NCBI GenBank assembly: GCA_005884305.1
Contig: VAYL01000149.1
Location: forward strand, 1,364 to 14,871
DNA from: Actinomycetota bacterium
GTDB taxonomy: Bacteria > Actinomycetota > Thermoleophilia > Solirubrobacterales > 70-9
Direction: 5' to 3'
DNA: 13,508 nt
The position numbers were made by a program, and so were the translations under genes. Below the pieces are notes generated by a model. The model did not search any database. It was not told where the DNA came from and saw nothing but the letters and a program-made list of their open reading frames with translations. Of this stretch, positions 7,019 to 12,614 are shown one piece after another (position 1 is the stretch's first letter; every line of letters starts with the position of its first letter).

Positions 7019-7834
7019 CTACTGCGCGATCGTCTGGCACAACAGGCTTCCGAGCAGCCCCCCGTTCGGATCCGCCGTTATGAGAACCTCGACCGGGTCA
7101 CTCCTTGTCGGCCCGTACAGATCCACGATCAGCCCGAGCAGATCGAGGTGGAGCGGACCGAGGAGCAGATCGAGCACCTCACAACTTCCGGGTGGAACCG
7201 GAGGAATGCTGCTCCGCATCATGCCCGTGGAGCTGCTGCCCGTTGACGTCGACTGCTGCTGCGGATAGATCGGCGCCCTGAACCTGACCACCTTCAGCGG
7301 CCGGTTCTGCAGCCGCTGATTGAGCGAGTGTGCGGTGCGCCTCGCCAGTCGCAGCCGGCTGAGGTTGATGCCCCTCGACAGGCTGCAGAACAGGCTCCCC
7401 AGGAGCCTGTGGCGATCCCCCGTGATCTTCAGGTTGATATCGCTCGTTCGCACCTGAAGCCCGAGCAGGTTGAGGTAAAGCGGGGCGAGATGCAGGTTCA
7501 GGATGCGGCACCTGTGCGTCGTCCCGACCTTGAGACGAACGCGCTGCGTCGTGACCTGCTTCGTCCCGTCCGGTTGTATCGCCGTGGCGGTAACCGGACC
7601 CTTCGCATAGACATCGCCGTGGCGGACGACGAAACGCTGAGCCCGTACGTCGAGCTTCAGCGTCGTTGCGTCCGCGGTGGTGGCGGTGCTCATCGCGGCC
7701 TTGTACGCGTGGAGCGTCGTCGGTTGCGTTCCCGAACCACCGCTTGCGGCGGCTGTGCTCACCCCAAGGGCAAGCGACAGGAACACAACAAGCGCTCCGG
7801 CGCCGATGGCCGTGCGTTGCCATGCCCTTCCCAT
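7019..7834 (-). CDS. Secreted protein with two Cys-bounded PL-x-L-x-LLGL modules
   Basis: A 271-residue predicted secreted protein. MGRAWQRTAIGAGALVVFLSL leads a signal peptide with cleavage likely after residues 28-30 (TAAA/S). Two similar modules follow: residues 109-150 (C-R-I-L-N-L-H-L-A-P-L-Y-L-N-L-L-G-L to LLGSLFC) and 218-266 (C-E-V-L-D-L-L-L-G-P-L-H-L-D-L-L-G-L to LLGSLLC). Each is bounded by cysteines and contains a PL-x-L-x-LLGL core. I have seen this kind of module in secreted bacterial and haloarchaeal proteins but know no function for it. A linker rich in Ser, Thr and Gln separates the modules. The open frame extends upstream to 8368, but ATG 7834 has AAGGAGGAG just before it and starts the signal peptide. 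A SigB-like promoter element lies upstream. Confidence 0.82.
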   Translation of the reverse strand: MGRAWQRTAIGAGALVVFLSLALGVSTAAASGGSGTQPTTLHAYKAAMSTATTADATTLKLDVRAQRFVVRHGDVYAKGPVTATAIQPDGTKQVTTQRVRLKVGTTHRCRILNLHLAPLYLNLLGLQVRTSDINLKITGDRHRLLGSLFCSLSRGINLSRLRLARRTAHSLNQRLQNRPLKVVRFRAPIYPQQQSTSTGSSSTGMMRSSIPPVPPGSCEVLDLLLGPLHLDLLGLIVDLYGPTRSDPVEVLITADPNGGLLGSLLCQTIAQ

Positions 7835-7886
7835 AGGCCTCCTCCTTGATGTTCCGATCCGCGGCTTCTGCCGCGCCGCCCGGCGA

Positions 7887-7911
7887 ATACCCCTCTCGTG
7901 GCGTTCGTAAC
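7887..7911 (-). promoter_or_regulatory. Candidate SigB/SigF-type promoter (GTTA-N15-GGGTAT) for the secreted protein gene
   Basis: On the minus strand GTTA (7911-7908) is followed after 15 bases by GGGTAT (7892-7887), close to the actinobacterial general-stress sigma consensus GTTT-N14-16-GGGTAT. It lies about 52 bases before the ATG at 7834. The divergent gene at 8089 has a matching element with the same 15-base spacing. Confidence 0.5.
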
Positions 7912-8030
7912 GTCGAGGGTCCGGGCTCGTTTCGGCGCGAGGCCTTGGCCTGTCGGCCGCGCGCCCGCGACGAGTGGTTGGTCGGCGGGCCGGCTCGATG
8001 GCAGCGAGCTTGTTCGAAAAGACGCAGGAG

Positions 8031-8055
8031 GTTATGCCGCCCGCCCAACGGGTAC
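8031..8055 (+). promoter_or_regulatory. Candidate SigB/SigF-type promoter (GTTA-N15-GGGTAC) for the gas vesicle region
   Basis: GTTA (8031-8034), a 15-base spacer and GGGTAC (8050-8055) lie 33 bases before the ATG at 8089. The element differs from the divergent one at 7887-7911 by one base in the -10 hexamer. Promoter activity is inferred. Confidence 0.45.
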
Positions 8056-8088
8056 GGACGACCCGAACGGAGTCCACACGGAGGAGAG

Positions 8089-8772
8089 ATGATGGAGGCC
8101 AAGACGGCGAGCCGAGGAGGCTCAACGAAGTCGGCGAGGGGCCGGTCTCGCAACTCGGGTGGCGCGGGCAGCAGCTCGCGAAGCGGATCCAGCAGCTCGC
8201 GAAGCAACGGCCGCGCCACGGCGACCAAGGCGAATCGCGCCAAGGCCGGCTCATCCACGTCGCGGGCGCGGTCGAACTCGTCGCGGGCGAAGTCGAACAC
8301 CTCGCGCCCGCGCGCGGGCAGCTCGAGCCGTCCGCGGACCAGCAGCCGAACGCGGACGAGCAAGGCAAAGCAGAACCCGGCGCGCGCTGCGGCGGACACC
8401 GTCAGCGACGGCGCGCAGACGGCGGCCGCGCGTATTGCAACCGCTGCGCAGAAGGCTAAGACACCACTCCTGGCCGGGGGCGCCGCGCTTGCCGGGCTCG
8501 CAGGCGCCGGGCTGCTGGCAGCACGCACAAACCGCCGGCGCAAGGTACTCGGTGTGGCGATGCCCAAGCGAAGCGGGTTCTCGATGCCGAAGAAGCCGAG
8601 CGGGTTCTCGCTGCCGAAGCGCAACGGGATCAGACGCGACGCACGAAAGGTGGCGGGCGCCGTCAACGACGCCGCGAAGCGCGCGGACCGCGTCGGTCAG
8701 CGCATCAGCCGCGTCGCGGGCGGCGTGCAGAACATCAGCGAGACGACCGATCAGGCGGTGAAGCGGATGTGA
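8089..8772 (+). CDS. Basic Ser/Arg-rich protein with hydrophobic segment, gas vesicle-cluster associated
   Basis: A 227-residue protein without a domain I can name. Residues 8-98 are a low-complexity Ser/Arg/Lys/Gly/Thr tract with no acidic residue. A hydrophobic stretch follows at 127-145 (LLAGGAALAGLAGAGLLAA), then a basic RTNRRRK. Three MPK/LPK repeats come next (MPKRSGF, MPKKPSGF, LPKRNG at about 158-180), and last an amphipathic helical tail, ARKVAGAVNDAAKRADRVGQRIS. The arrangement of hydrophobic segment then amphipathic helix loosely recalls YtxH/GvpT-like proteins, but that is weak. The frame is open from 7846; ATG at 8089 is chosen because GGAGGAGAG lies directly before it. ATG 8092 is equally possible. 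It is the first gene of the gas vesicle region, so a role in vesicle biogenesis, clustering or anchoring is a guess from context. Confidence 0.75.
   Translation: MMEAKTASRGGSTKSARGRSRNSGGAGSSSRSGSSSSRSNGRATATKANRAKAGSSTSRARSNSSRAKSNTSRPRAGSSSRPRTSSRTRTSKAKQNPARAAADTVSDGAQTAAARIATAAQKAKTPLLAGGAALAGLAGAGLLAARTNRRRKVLGVAMPKRSGFSMPKKPSGFSLPKRNGIRRDARKVAGAVNDAAKRADRVGQRISRVAGGVQNISETTDQAVKRM
8169..8205 (+). repeat. 16-bp direct repeat within the Ser/Arg tract
   Basis: CAGCAGCTCGCGAAGC occurs at 8169-8184 and again at 8190-8205, a 21-base (7-codon) period. It encodes part of the SSSR repeats of the basic protein and indicates that the tract grew by in-frame repeat expansion. Confidence 0.8.
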
Positions 8773-8776
8773 CCCA

Positions 8777-8794
8777 TCCCAGGCGAAGCTGGGA
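8777..8794 (+). promoter_or_regulatory. Small hairpin in front of the SRPBCC gene
   Basis: TCCCAG (8777-8782) can pair with CTGGGA (8789-8794) around a 6-base loop in the 40-base gap after the 8089 gene. The right arm borders the purine-rich ribosome binding region of the next gene (ATG 8813), so it could modulate translation. It is short and could be chance. Confidence 0.25.
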
Positions 8795-8812
8795 GGGGGA
8801 GCAGGAAAACCA

Positions 8813-9529
8813 ATGGCCGGAAGCCAGGCGCAGTCAAAGGAAACACGCCTATCGCGATACGCGCGGGAGGCGCTGAGCGAGTGGGCGAAGGCCGCCCGGT
8901 ACTCGAGCCGGGCCGTCTCACCGGCGCTGAAGGAAGTTGCATCGTCGCTTCGACCCCGGGTCAAGCCTGGCGGTGGCCCGGGCCAATCGCTTCGTGAGCG
9001 GCTGAACCCGGCGAATACCGAGAAGGGCGGGCGGCTCGGGGACGCCGCTGATTTCGCCCTCGAGAAGCTCGGCGGACCGGCCGGGAAGGCGATCTCCAGG
9101 TTCGCCGGCGGGAGCCGGATCGTGGAGCGATTGCGGAGCGGCGAGGAGGATGCGGGCGACGAGTCGGCCGGTCGCGGCGGGGAGAGCGGGGAGCGTTCCG
9201 GCGCGAACGGCTCCAGTGCCAACGGCTTCCACGGGCGGCTTCCGGTTCCGATCCAGGAGTCGATCGAGGTTGCGGTGCCAGTCCAAGCCGCCTACCGGCT
9301 ATTCACCCGGTTCGACGAATACCCGCGCTTCCTGGATCGCGTGGAGACCGCCGAACGGATCACCAAAGGACGCGTGTATGTCGCCGCCAGTATCCGGGGA
9401 CGCCGCCGCGAGCTCATCGCGCAGATCGTCGATGAGCGGCCCAATGAGCGCCTCGACTGGGAATGCGGAGATGAGATCGAGCACTCGGGCGTCGTCACTG
9501 TTCGGCGAGGAAGACGAGGACAGCGGTGA
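8813..9529 (+). CDS. SRPBCC protein, 5' part of the interrupted gene
   Basis: A 238-codon open frame with AGGA at 8803-8806 before the ATG. The N-terminal 70 residues form a basic amphipathic region (SRYAREALSEWAKAARYSSR), and residues about 75-140 are Gly/Ser/Glu-rich linker. The SRPBCC domain begins at about 147 (IQESIEVAVPVQAAYRLFTRFDEYPRFL) and is cut after GVVTV, its last seven or so residues being the out-of-frame RGRRGQR. Only about two thirds of the fold would be made, so a stable, ligand-binding domain seems unlikely from this piece alone. Confidence 0.6.
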   Translation: MAGSQAQSKETRLSRYAREALSEWAKAARYSSRAVSPALKEVASSLRPRVKPGGGPGQSLRERLNPANTEKGGRLGDAADFALEKLGGPAGKAISRFAGGSRIVERLRSGEEDAGDESAGRGGESGERSGANGSSANGFHGRLPVPIQESIEVAVPVQAAYRLFTRFDEYPRFLDRVETAERITKGRVYVAASIRGRRRELIAQIVDERPNERLDWECGDEIEHSGVVTVRRGRRGQR

Positions 9530-9569
9530 CGGCGAACGCCAAGGGGAACGCAGGCGGTCGAGCTCGAGC
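9498..9569 (+). repeat. 72-bp dispersed direct repeat, copy 1 (recipient, in SRPBCC gene)
   Basis: Positions 9498-9569 match 10405-10476 at 71 of 72 bases; the only difference is A at 9548 versus G at 10455. Here the segment is read in the frame that gives RRGRRGQR and a stop, which fits neither the fold nor the reading in gvpA. This copy is therefore taken as the acquired one. Confidence 0.92.
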
Positions 9570-9580
9570 CGAGCGGAGTC

Positions 9581-9934
9581 GTGGAGCGGCTGACCCGCAC
9601 CGCGGGCCTGACCGAACGTGCGATCCGGGCCGACCTGCATCGCTTCAAGGCATATGCCGAGCTGTTCGAGGACGACGAGGTGGAACCGGCAGGCGAGGAG
9701 GAACCGGACGCGGAGGAGAGCGCGGCTGACGCCGACGAGGAAGAGGGGCTCGAGGACGAGGACGAGTCCGAGGCCGAGTACGTGGACGGGGAGGAATACG
9801 AGGACGGGGACGAGCTCGAGGATGAGGAGGACTTCGAGGAGGATGACTTCGAAGGCCAGGACGACGAGGAGTACGAGGACGAGGAGGACTTCGAGGAGGA
9901 CGAGGAGCTCGAGCCGGCGAGGGCGCGCCGATGA
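9581..9934 (+). CDS. SRPBCC C-terminal helix plus acidic tail, 3' part of the interrupted gene
   Basis: A 117-codon open frame if translated from GTG 9581, in the same frame as the 5' part. MERLTRTAGLTERAIRADLHRFKAYAEL is the long C-terminal helix expected at the end of an SRPBCC domain. The remaining 88 residues are an acidic low-complexity tail with about 55 Asp or Glu, ending in a basic ARARR. No clear Shine-Dalgarno site precedes the GTG, so independent expression is doubtful. The acidic tail is a possible partner for the basic tails encoded by neighbouring genes. Confidence 0.5.
   Translation: MERLTRTAGLTERAIRADLHRFKAYAELFEDDEVEPAGEEEPDAEESAADADEEEGLEDEDESEAEYVDGEEYEDGDELEDEEDFEEDDFEGQDDEEYEDEEDFEEDEELEPARARR
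9824..9900 (+). repeat. 20-bp direct repeat within the acidic tail
   Basis: GAGGAGGACTTCGAGGAGGA occurs at 9824-9843 and at 9881-9900, 57 bases apart (19 codons). It encodes EEDFEE units and shows in-frame expansion of the Glu/Asp tail. Confidence 0.8.
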
Positions 9935-10053
9935 GCAGCGGCACGCAGACAGCCTGGCGCCGAGGCCTCGTGACTGAACTGGTTCGCGGAGGCAGGCACC
10001 ACGCGCCTTTGCCACCGCGCGTTGGCAGCAGGCGAATCCAGAAAGGAACGTAG

Positions 10054-10566
10054 ATGGCTACTGCAATGCAGCAACGAGGATCGATGCAGCCATACCGCGG
10101 CGGCAGCGGATACGTCGCGCGATCGTCATCGAGCGGTCTCTACGACGTCCTCGAGCTGATCCTCGACAAGGGGCTCGTGATCGACGTCTTCGTGCGAGTG
10201 TCCCTGATCGGGATCGAGATCCTGACGGTCGACGCGCGGATCGTGATCGCGAGCGTCGACACGTACCTGCGGTTCGCCGAGGCCGTCAACCGGCTGGATC
10301 TGATGTCCACTGAGACGCAGGGCCTACCGGAGATGATGGAGGGCATCACCGAGGGAGGCGCGTCCAACAAGACTAAGGGCGTTCTCCAGGGAGCGAAGGA
10401 GGCGCTGTTCGGCGAGGAAGACGAGGACAGCGGTGACGGCGAACGCCAAGGGGAGCGCAGGCGGTCGAGCTCGAGCACGACCCGCCGCCGGCGCAAGAGC
10501 GGCAGCAGCGGGTCCTCTGGCGGCGGATCCTCGGGGTCCCGAAGCCGATCGAGCAGTAAGAGCTAG
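10054..10566 (+). CDS. gvpA: Gas vesicle structural protein GvpA with long Ser/Arg-rich tail
   Basis: A 170-residue protein whose residues 28-83 are the GvpA shell fold: [19 protein letters not shown], then [25 protein letters not shown] and [10 protein letters not shown]. GvpA forms the ribbed gas-permeable wall of the vesicle. Classical GvpA is about 70 residues and actinobacterial ones are longer. Here residues 84-170 form a tail with a short acidic patch ([10 protein letters not shown], 118-127) and then a basic Ser/Arg/Gly tract. The start ATG follows AAAGGA. gvpF starts 12 bases downstream. Part of the tail-coding DNA (10405-10476) is duplicated in the SRPBCC gene. It could instead be named GvpJ or GvpM by automated tools, but the [11 protein letters not shown] core is that of true GvpA. 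Confidence 0.93.
   Translation: MATAMQQRGSMQPYRGGSGYVARSSSSGLYDVLELILDKGLVIDVFVRVSLIGIEILTVDARIVIASVDTYLRFAEAVNRLDLMSTETQGLPEMMEGITEGGASNKTKGVLQGAKEALFGEEDEDSGDGERQGERRRSSSSTTRRRRKSGSSGSSGGGSSGSRSRSSSKS
10405..10476 (+). repeat. 72-bp dispersed direct repeat, copy 2 (likely donor, in gvpA)
   Basis: This copy encodes GvpA residues 118-141 in frame ([10 protein letters not shown] then [13 protein letters not shown]) and continues smoothly into the Ser/Arg tail, so it is taken as the original. The other copy is at 9498-9569. Confidence 0.92.
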
Positions 10567-10578
10567 GAGCTGGGCCAG

Positions 10579-11340
10579 ATGAGCGAGTCGAACGGCGGCG
10601 GTGTGAGGTACGTCTACGGCGTCGTCCGTGCGCGCCGCAGCTCGCGGTTGAAGCAGACCGGAATCAACGGCGAGCCGCTCAAAGTCGTTGCGGACGGCGG
10701 CCTCGGGGCGCTCACGAGCACGGTCCCGGAAGGATTCCTAGAGGCGGGACGCGACGAGCTCCTGACGCACTCCGCCGTGCTCGAGCGGGCGCTGAAGAAG
10801 GGCACCGTCCTCCCGATGCAGTTCGGGGTGGTGATGCCGGATGAGGCAGCGGTTCGCCGCGACCTGCTGAAGGCGCACCACCGGGAGCTCGAGACGCAGC
10901 TCGAGGAGATGGACGGAAAGGTGGAGGTGAACGTCAAGGGCATCTACAGCGAGCCGAGGATCCTGCGCGAAGCGCTCGAGGAAGACGGCGAGCTGAGGGC
11001 GCTCCGCGAGAGCATCCGCGACAAGCCCCAGGACGCCACGTACTTCGAGCGCATTCGCATCGGCGAGCTGATCGCCGAGTGCCTGGGGCGGAAGCGGGCG
11101 GAGGACGAGCGCCGGATCGTCGACCGCCTGCTTCCGCACGCGGTCGCGGTTGAGGTCGGCGAGCCCGTGCACGAGCGCATGGCGCTGAACGCGTCGTTCC
11201 TCGTCGAACAGCGACGGCAGCGGGATTTCGACCGCGCACTCGACGAGATCGCCGAGGGGCAAAGCGGCAGGATCCAGTTCAAGTACACCGGGCCGCTGCC
11301 GCCGCACAGCTTCGTCGAGCTGGCGATGGAGGCGGCGTAG
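10579..11340 (+). CDS. gvpF: Gas vesicle assembly protein, GvpF/GvpL family
   Basis: A 253-residue GvpF/L protein. The opening VRYVYGVVRA, the middle VLPMQFGVVMPDEAAVRR, the VNVKGIYSEPRILRE segment and the C-terminal IQFKYTGPLPPHSFVEL are all typical. GvpF is a two-domain protein that contacts GvpA monomers and is needed for assembly on the cytosolic side of the growing vesicle. AGGAG overlaps the gvpA stop region (10565-10569). The stop codon TAG shares its last base with the GTG start of gvpG, which indicates translational coupling. A second, longer family member starts at 12607. Confidence 0.94.
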   Translation: MSESNGGGVRYVYGVVRARRSSRLKQTGINGEPLKVVADGGLGALTSTVPEGFLEAGRDELLTHSAVLERALKKGTVLPMQFGVVMPDEAAVRRDLLKAHHRELETQLEEMDGKVEVNVKGIYSEPRILREALEEDGELRALRESIRDKPQDATYFERIRIGELIAECLGRKRAEDERRIVDRLLPHAVAVEVGEPVHERMALNASFLVEQRRQRDFDRALDEIAEGQSGRIQFKYTGPLPPHSFVELAMEAA

Positions 11341-11648
11341 TGGGGCTGTTCAAGGAACTCGTCCTCCTGCCGCTTGCTCCGGTTCGCGGCACCACGTGGG
11401 TTGCCGAGCAGATCGCCGAGGAGGCGGACCGGCAGCTCTACGACGAACAAAACATCAAGCGCGAGATGGTCCAGCTCGAGATCGACGCCACCGAAGGGCG
11501 GATCAGCGAAGTGGAACGAACGGCCAAGGAGGACGAGCTCCTCGAGCGCCTGGCAGTGGCGCGGCAGCGAGCGACCGAAGAGAAGTGGTACGCCACCGGC
11601 GAGGAGATTGACGAGTTGACAGCCGAGGAAAGGTCTGGTGATGGCTGA
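11340..11648 (+). CDS. gvpG: Gas vesicle protein GvpG
   Basis: A 102-residue GvpG. Recognised from LLPLAPVRGTTWVAEQIAEEADRQLYDE, followed by the helix VQLEIDATEGRISEVER and EDELLERLA. GvpG is a short, mostly helical assembly factor thought to act with GvpF/L. The start is GTG, overlapping the gvpF stop by one base, with GGAGG at 11327-11331 inside gvpF. The end overlaps the start of gvpO by 8 bases, continuing the coupled operon. Confidence 0.93.
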   Translation: MGLFKELVLLPLAPVRGTTWVAEQIAEEADRQLYDEQNIKREMVQLEIDATEGRISEVERTAKEDELLERLAVARQRATEEKWYATGEEIDELTAEERSGDG

Positions 11649-12006
11649 GTCCAAGCGCCGCGGCAAGAGCTCGAGCCGAGGGTCCTCCTCGAACAAGAGC
11701 TCCTCGAAGAGCTCGAGCAACCGCTCGTCGAAAAGCGGCGCGAACAGCAAGCGGCCGATGCGGGAGATCGTGCTGGAGGCGGTCAGCCAGGGTCAGGAGT
11801 TGATCGGCCGGCCGGTCGAATCGGTGACCGGCATGGAGAAGGACGGCAACGAATGGAAGGTCACGCTCGAGGTTCTGGAGCTCGAGCGCGTGCCGAACAC
11901 GACCGACGTCCTCGGCAAGTACGAGGTGACGCTGGACAAGGACGGCGAGGTCACGAGCGCACACCGCACCCGGCGGTATCACCGCGCTGAGGCTGGGGAG
12001 GATTGA
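11641..12006 (+). CDS. gvpO: Gas vesicle protein GvpO with poly-Ser/Lys/Arg N-terminus
   Basis: A 121-residue protein. Residues about 40-115 are the GvpO domain: GRPVESVTGMEKDGNEWKV, then LEVLELERVPNTTDVLGKYEV and TRRYHR. GvpO is an essential or enhancing factor of vesicle formation in several organisms; its biochemical role is not settled. The first 38 residues are low-complexity Ser/Lys/Arg/Asn/Gly. ATG 11641 is preferred over GTG 11638 because it lies at a good distance from AGGAAAGG (11626-11633). The next gene's ATG lies 5 bases beyond the stop. Confidence 0.92.
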   Translation: MAESKRRGKSSSRGSSSNKSSSKSSSNRSSKSGANSKRPMREIVLEAVSQGQELIGRPVESVTGMEKDGNEWKVTLEVLELERVPNTTDVLGKYEVTLDKDGEVTSAHRTRRYHRAEAGED

Positions 12007-12011
12007 TCGTC

Positions 12012-12614
12012 ATGGCGGAGCGCGCTGAACCGAGCCTCTACAACCGCCGCACGATGGACCCGCGCCGCATGGAGGTCCAGAGGCCGGGCGGCCCGGCGAA
12101 CCTGGCCGACATCCTCGAGCGGGTGCTCGACAAAGGGATCGTGATCGCGGGCGACATCCAGATCAACCTGCTCGACATCGAGCTGTTGACGATCAAGCTG
12201 CGTCTCCTGGTTGCGTCGGTCGAGCGAGCCCAGGAGATGGGGATCAATTGGTGGGAGTCCGACCCGACCCTGTCGAGCAACGCGCGAGAGCTCAAGCGCG
12301 AGAATGAGGACCTCCGGACTCGGCTGCGGCGCCTGGAGCAGATGGCCGGCCTCCCGGGCCCCGAGCCCGGCGAGGAGGTGGTCATCGAGACACGGCGGGA
12401 GGAGGTGGTGGAGCGTCCTCCCGGCCCGGAGACCCGTTCCCGGGTGAGCCACGAGCGCCGGGAGGGGTCCGCCGGCGGCCGTCAGTTGACGAAGGACGAG
12501 CTGCTCGAACGCGCCCAGCGGCTGGACGTCACGGGCCGCTCGACGATGACCAAGCCCGAGCTCGAGCGCGCCGTTGCGGATGCCGAAGAAAGGCGGACGC
12601 GCGGCGATGCGTGA
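12012..12614 (+). CDS. gvpJ: GvpJ-like GvpA-family protein with C-terminal Rho-N/SAP-like motif
   Basis: A 200-residue protein. Residues 30-82 form a second GvpA-type domain (ANLADILERVLDKGIVIAGD, NLLDIELLTIKLRLLVASV, MGINWWESDP); the IKLRLLVASVERA and WWESDP features are those of minor GvpJ/M/S-type proteins. A short coiled-coil-like segment (83-103) and a charged linker follow. Residues about 158-190, LTKDELLERAQRLDVTGRS then MTKPELERAV, resemble the Rho N-terminal or SAP-like helix-extended-helix motif. ATG 12012 is preferred over TTG 12003 because GGGGAGGA at 11995-12002 is properly spaced only for the ATG. The stop overlaps the start of the next gene by 8 bases. Confidence 0.88.
   Translation: MAERAEPSLYNRRTMDPRRMEVQRPGGPANLADILERVLDKGIVIAGDIQINLLDIELLTIKLRLLVASVERAQEMGINWWESDPTLSSNARELKRENEDLRTRLRRLEQMAGLPGPEPGEEVVIETRREEVVERPPGPETRSRVSHERREGSAGGRQLTKDELLERAQRLDVTGRSTMTKPELERAVADAEERRTRGDA

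Larger units (their letters stand above)
8813..9934 (+). pseudogene. Interrupted SRPBCC-domain gene with acidic tail (in-frame TGA at 9527-9529)
   Basis: One reading frame runs from ATG 8813 to TGA 9932-9934 and is broken by a single in-frame TGA. Together the two parts look like one protein of about 373 codons: a charged N-terminal region (1-140), an SRPBCC (START/polyketide-cyclase fold) domain (about 147-285) and an acidic C-terminal tail. The domain is normal up to IEHSGVVTV and resumes at VELEPSGVVERL. The 18 codons between are foreign: they belong to a 72-bp segment also present in gvpA and read there in another frame. SRPBCC proteins recur in actinobacterial gas vesicle clusters as I recall them, so the intact ancestor was probably a vesicle accessory protein. 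Translational restart at GTG 9581 or stop readthrough cannot be excluded. Confidence 0.65.

Noticed and set aside
8251..9222. 323-codon minus-strand frame across the 8089 and SRPBCC genes
   Set aside because: No domain, no good ribosome binding site, and it spans two plus-strand genes and their gap.
9527..9529. The in-frame TGA as a selenocysteine codon
   Set aside because: It sits within duplicated foreign sequence, not in a redox motif, and no plausible insertion-element hairpin is evident just downstream.
9498..10476. The 72-bp repeat pair as template and variable repeats of a diversity-generating retroelement
   Set aside because: There is only one mismatch, no pattern of adenine-specific changes and no reverse transcriptase in the window.
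9498..10476. The 72-bp repeats as ends of a transposon or as attachment sites
   Set aside because: The repeats lie inside coding sequence, the DNA between them is ordinary gas vesicle-region sequence, and no transposase or integrase is present.
9809..12565. Many scattered GAGCTCGAG-like words
   Set aside because: They are explained by Glu-Leu-Glu codon preference in acidic, helical proteins and have no consistent position or spacing.
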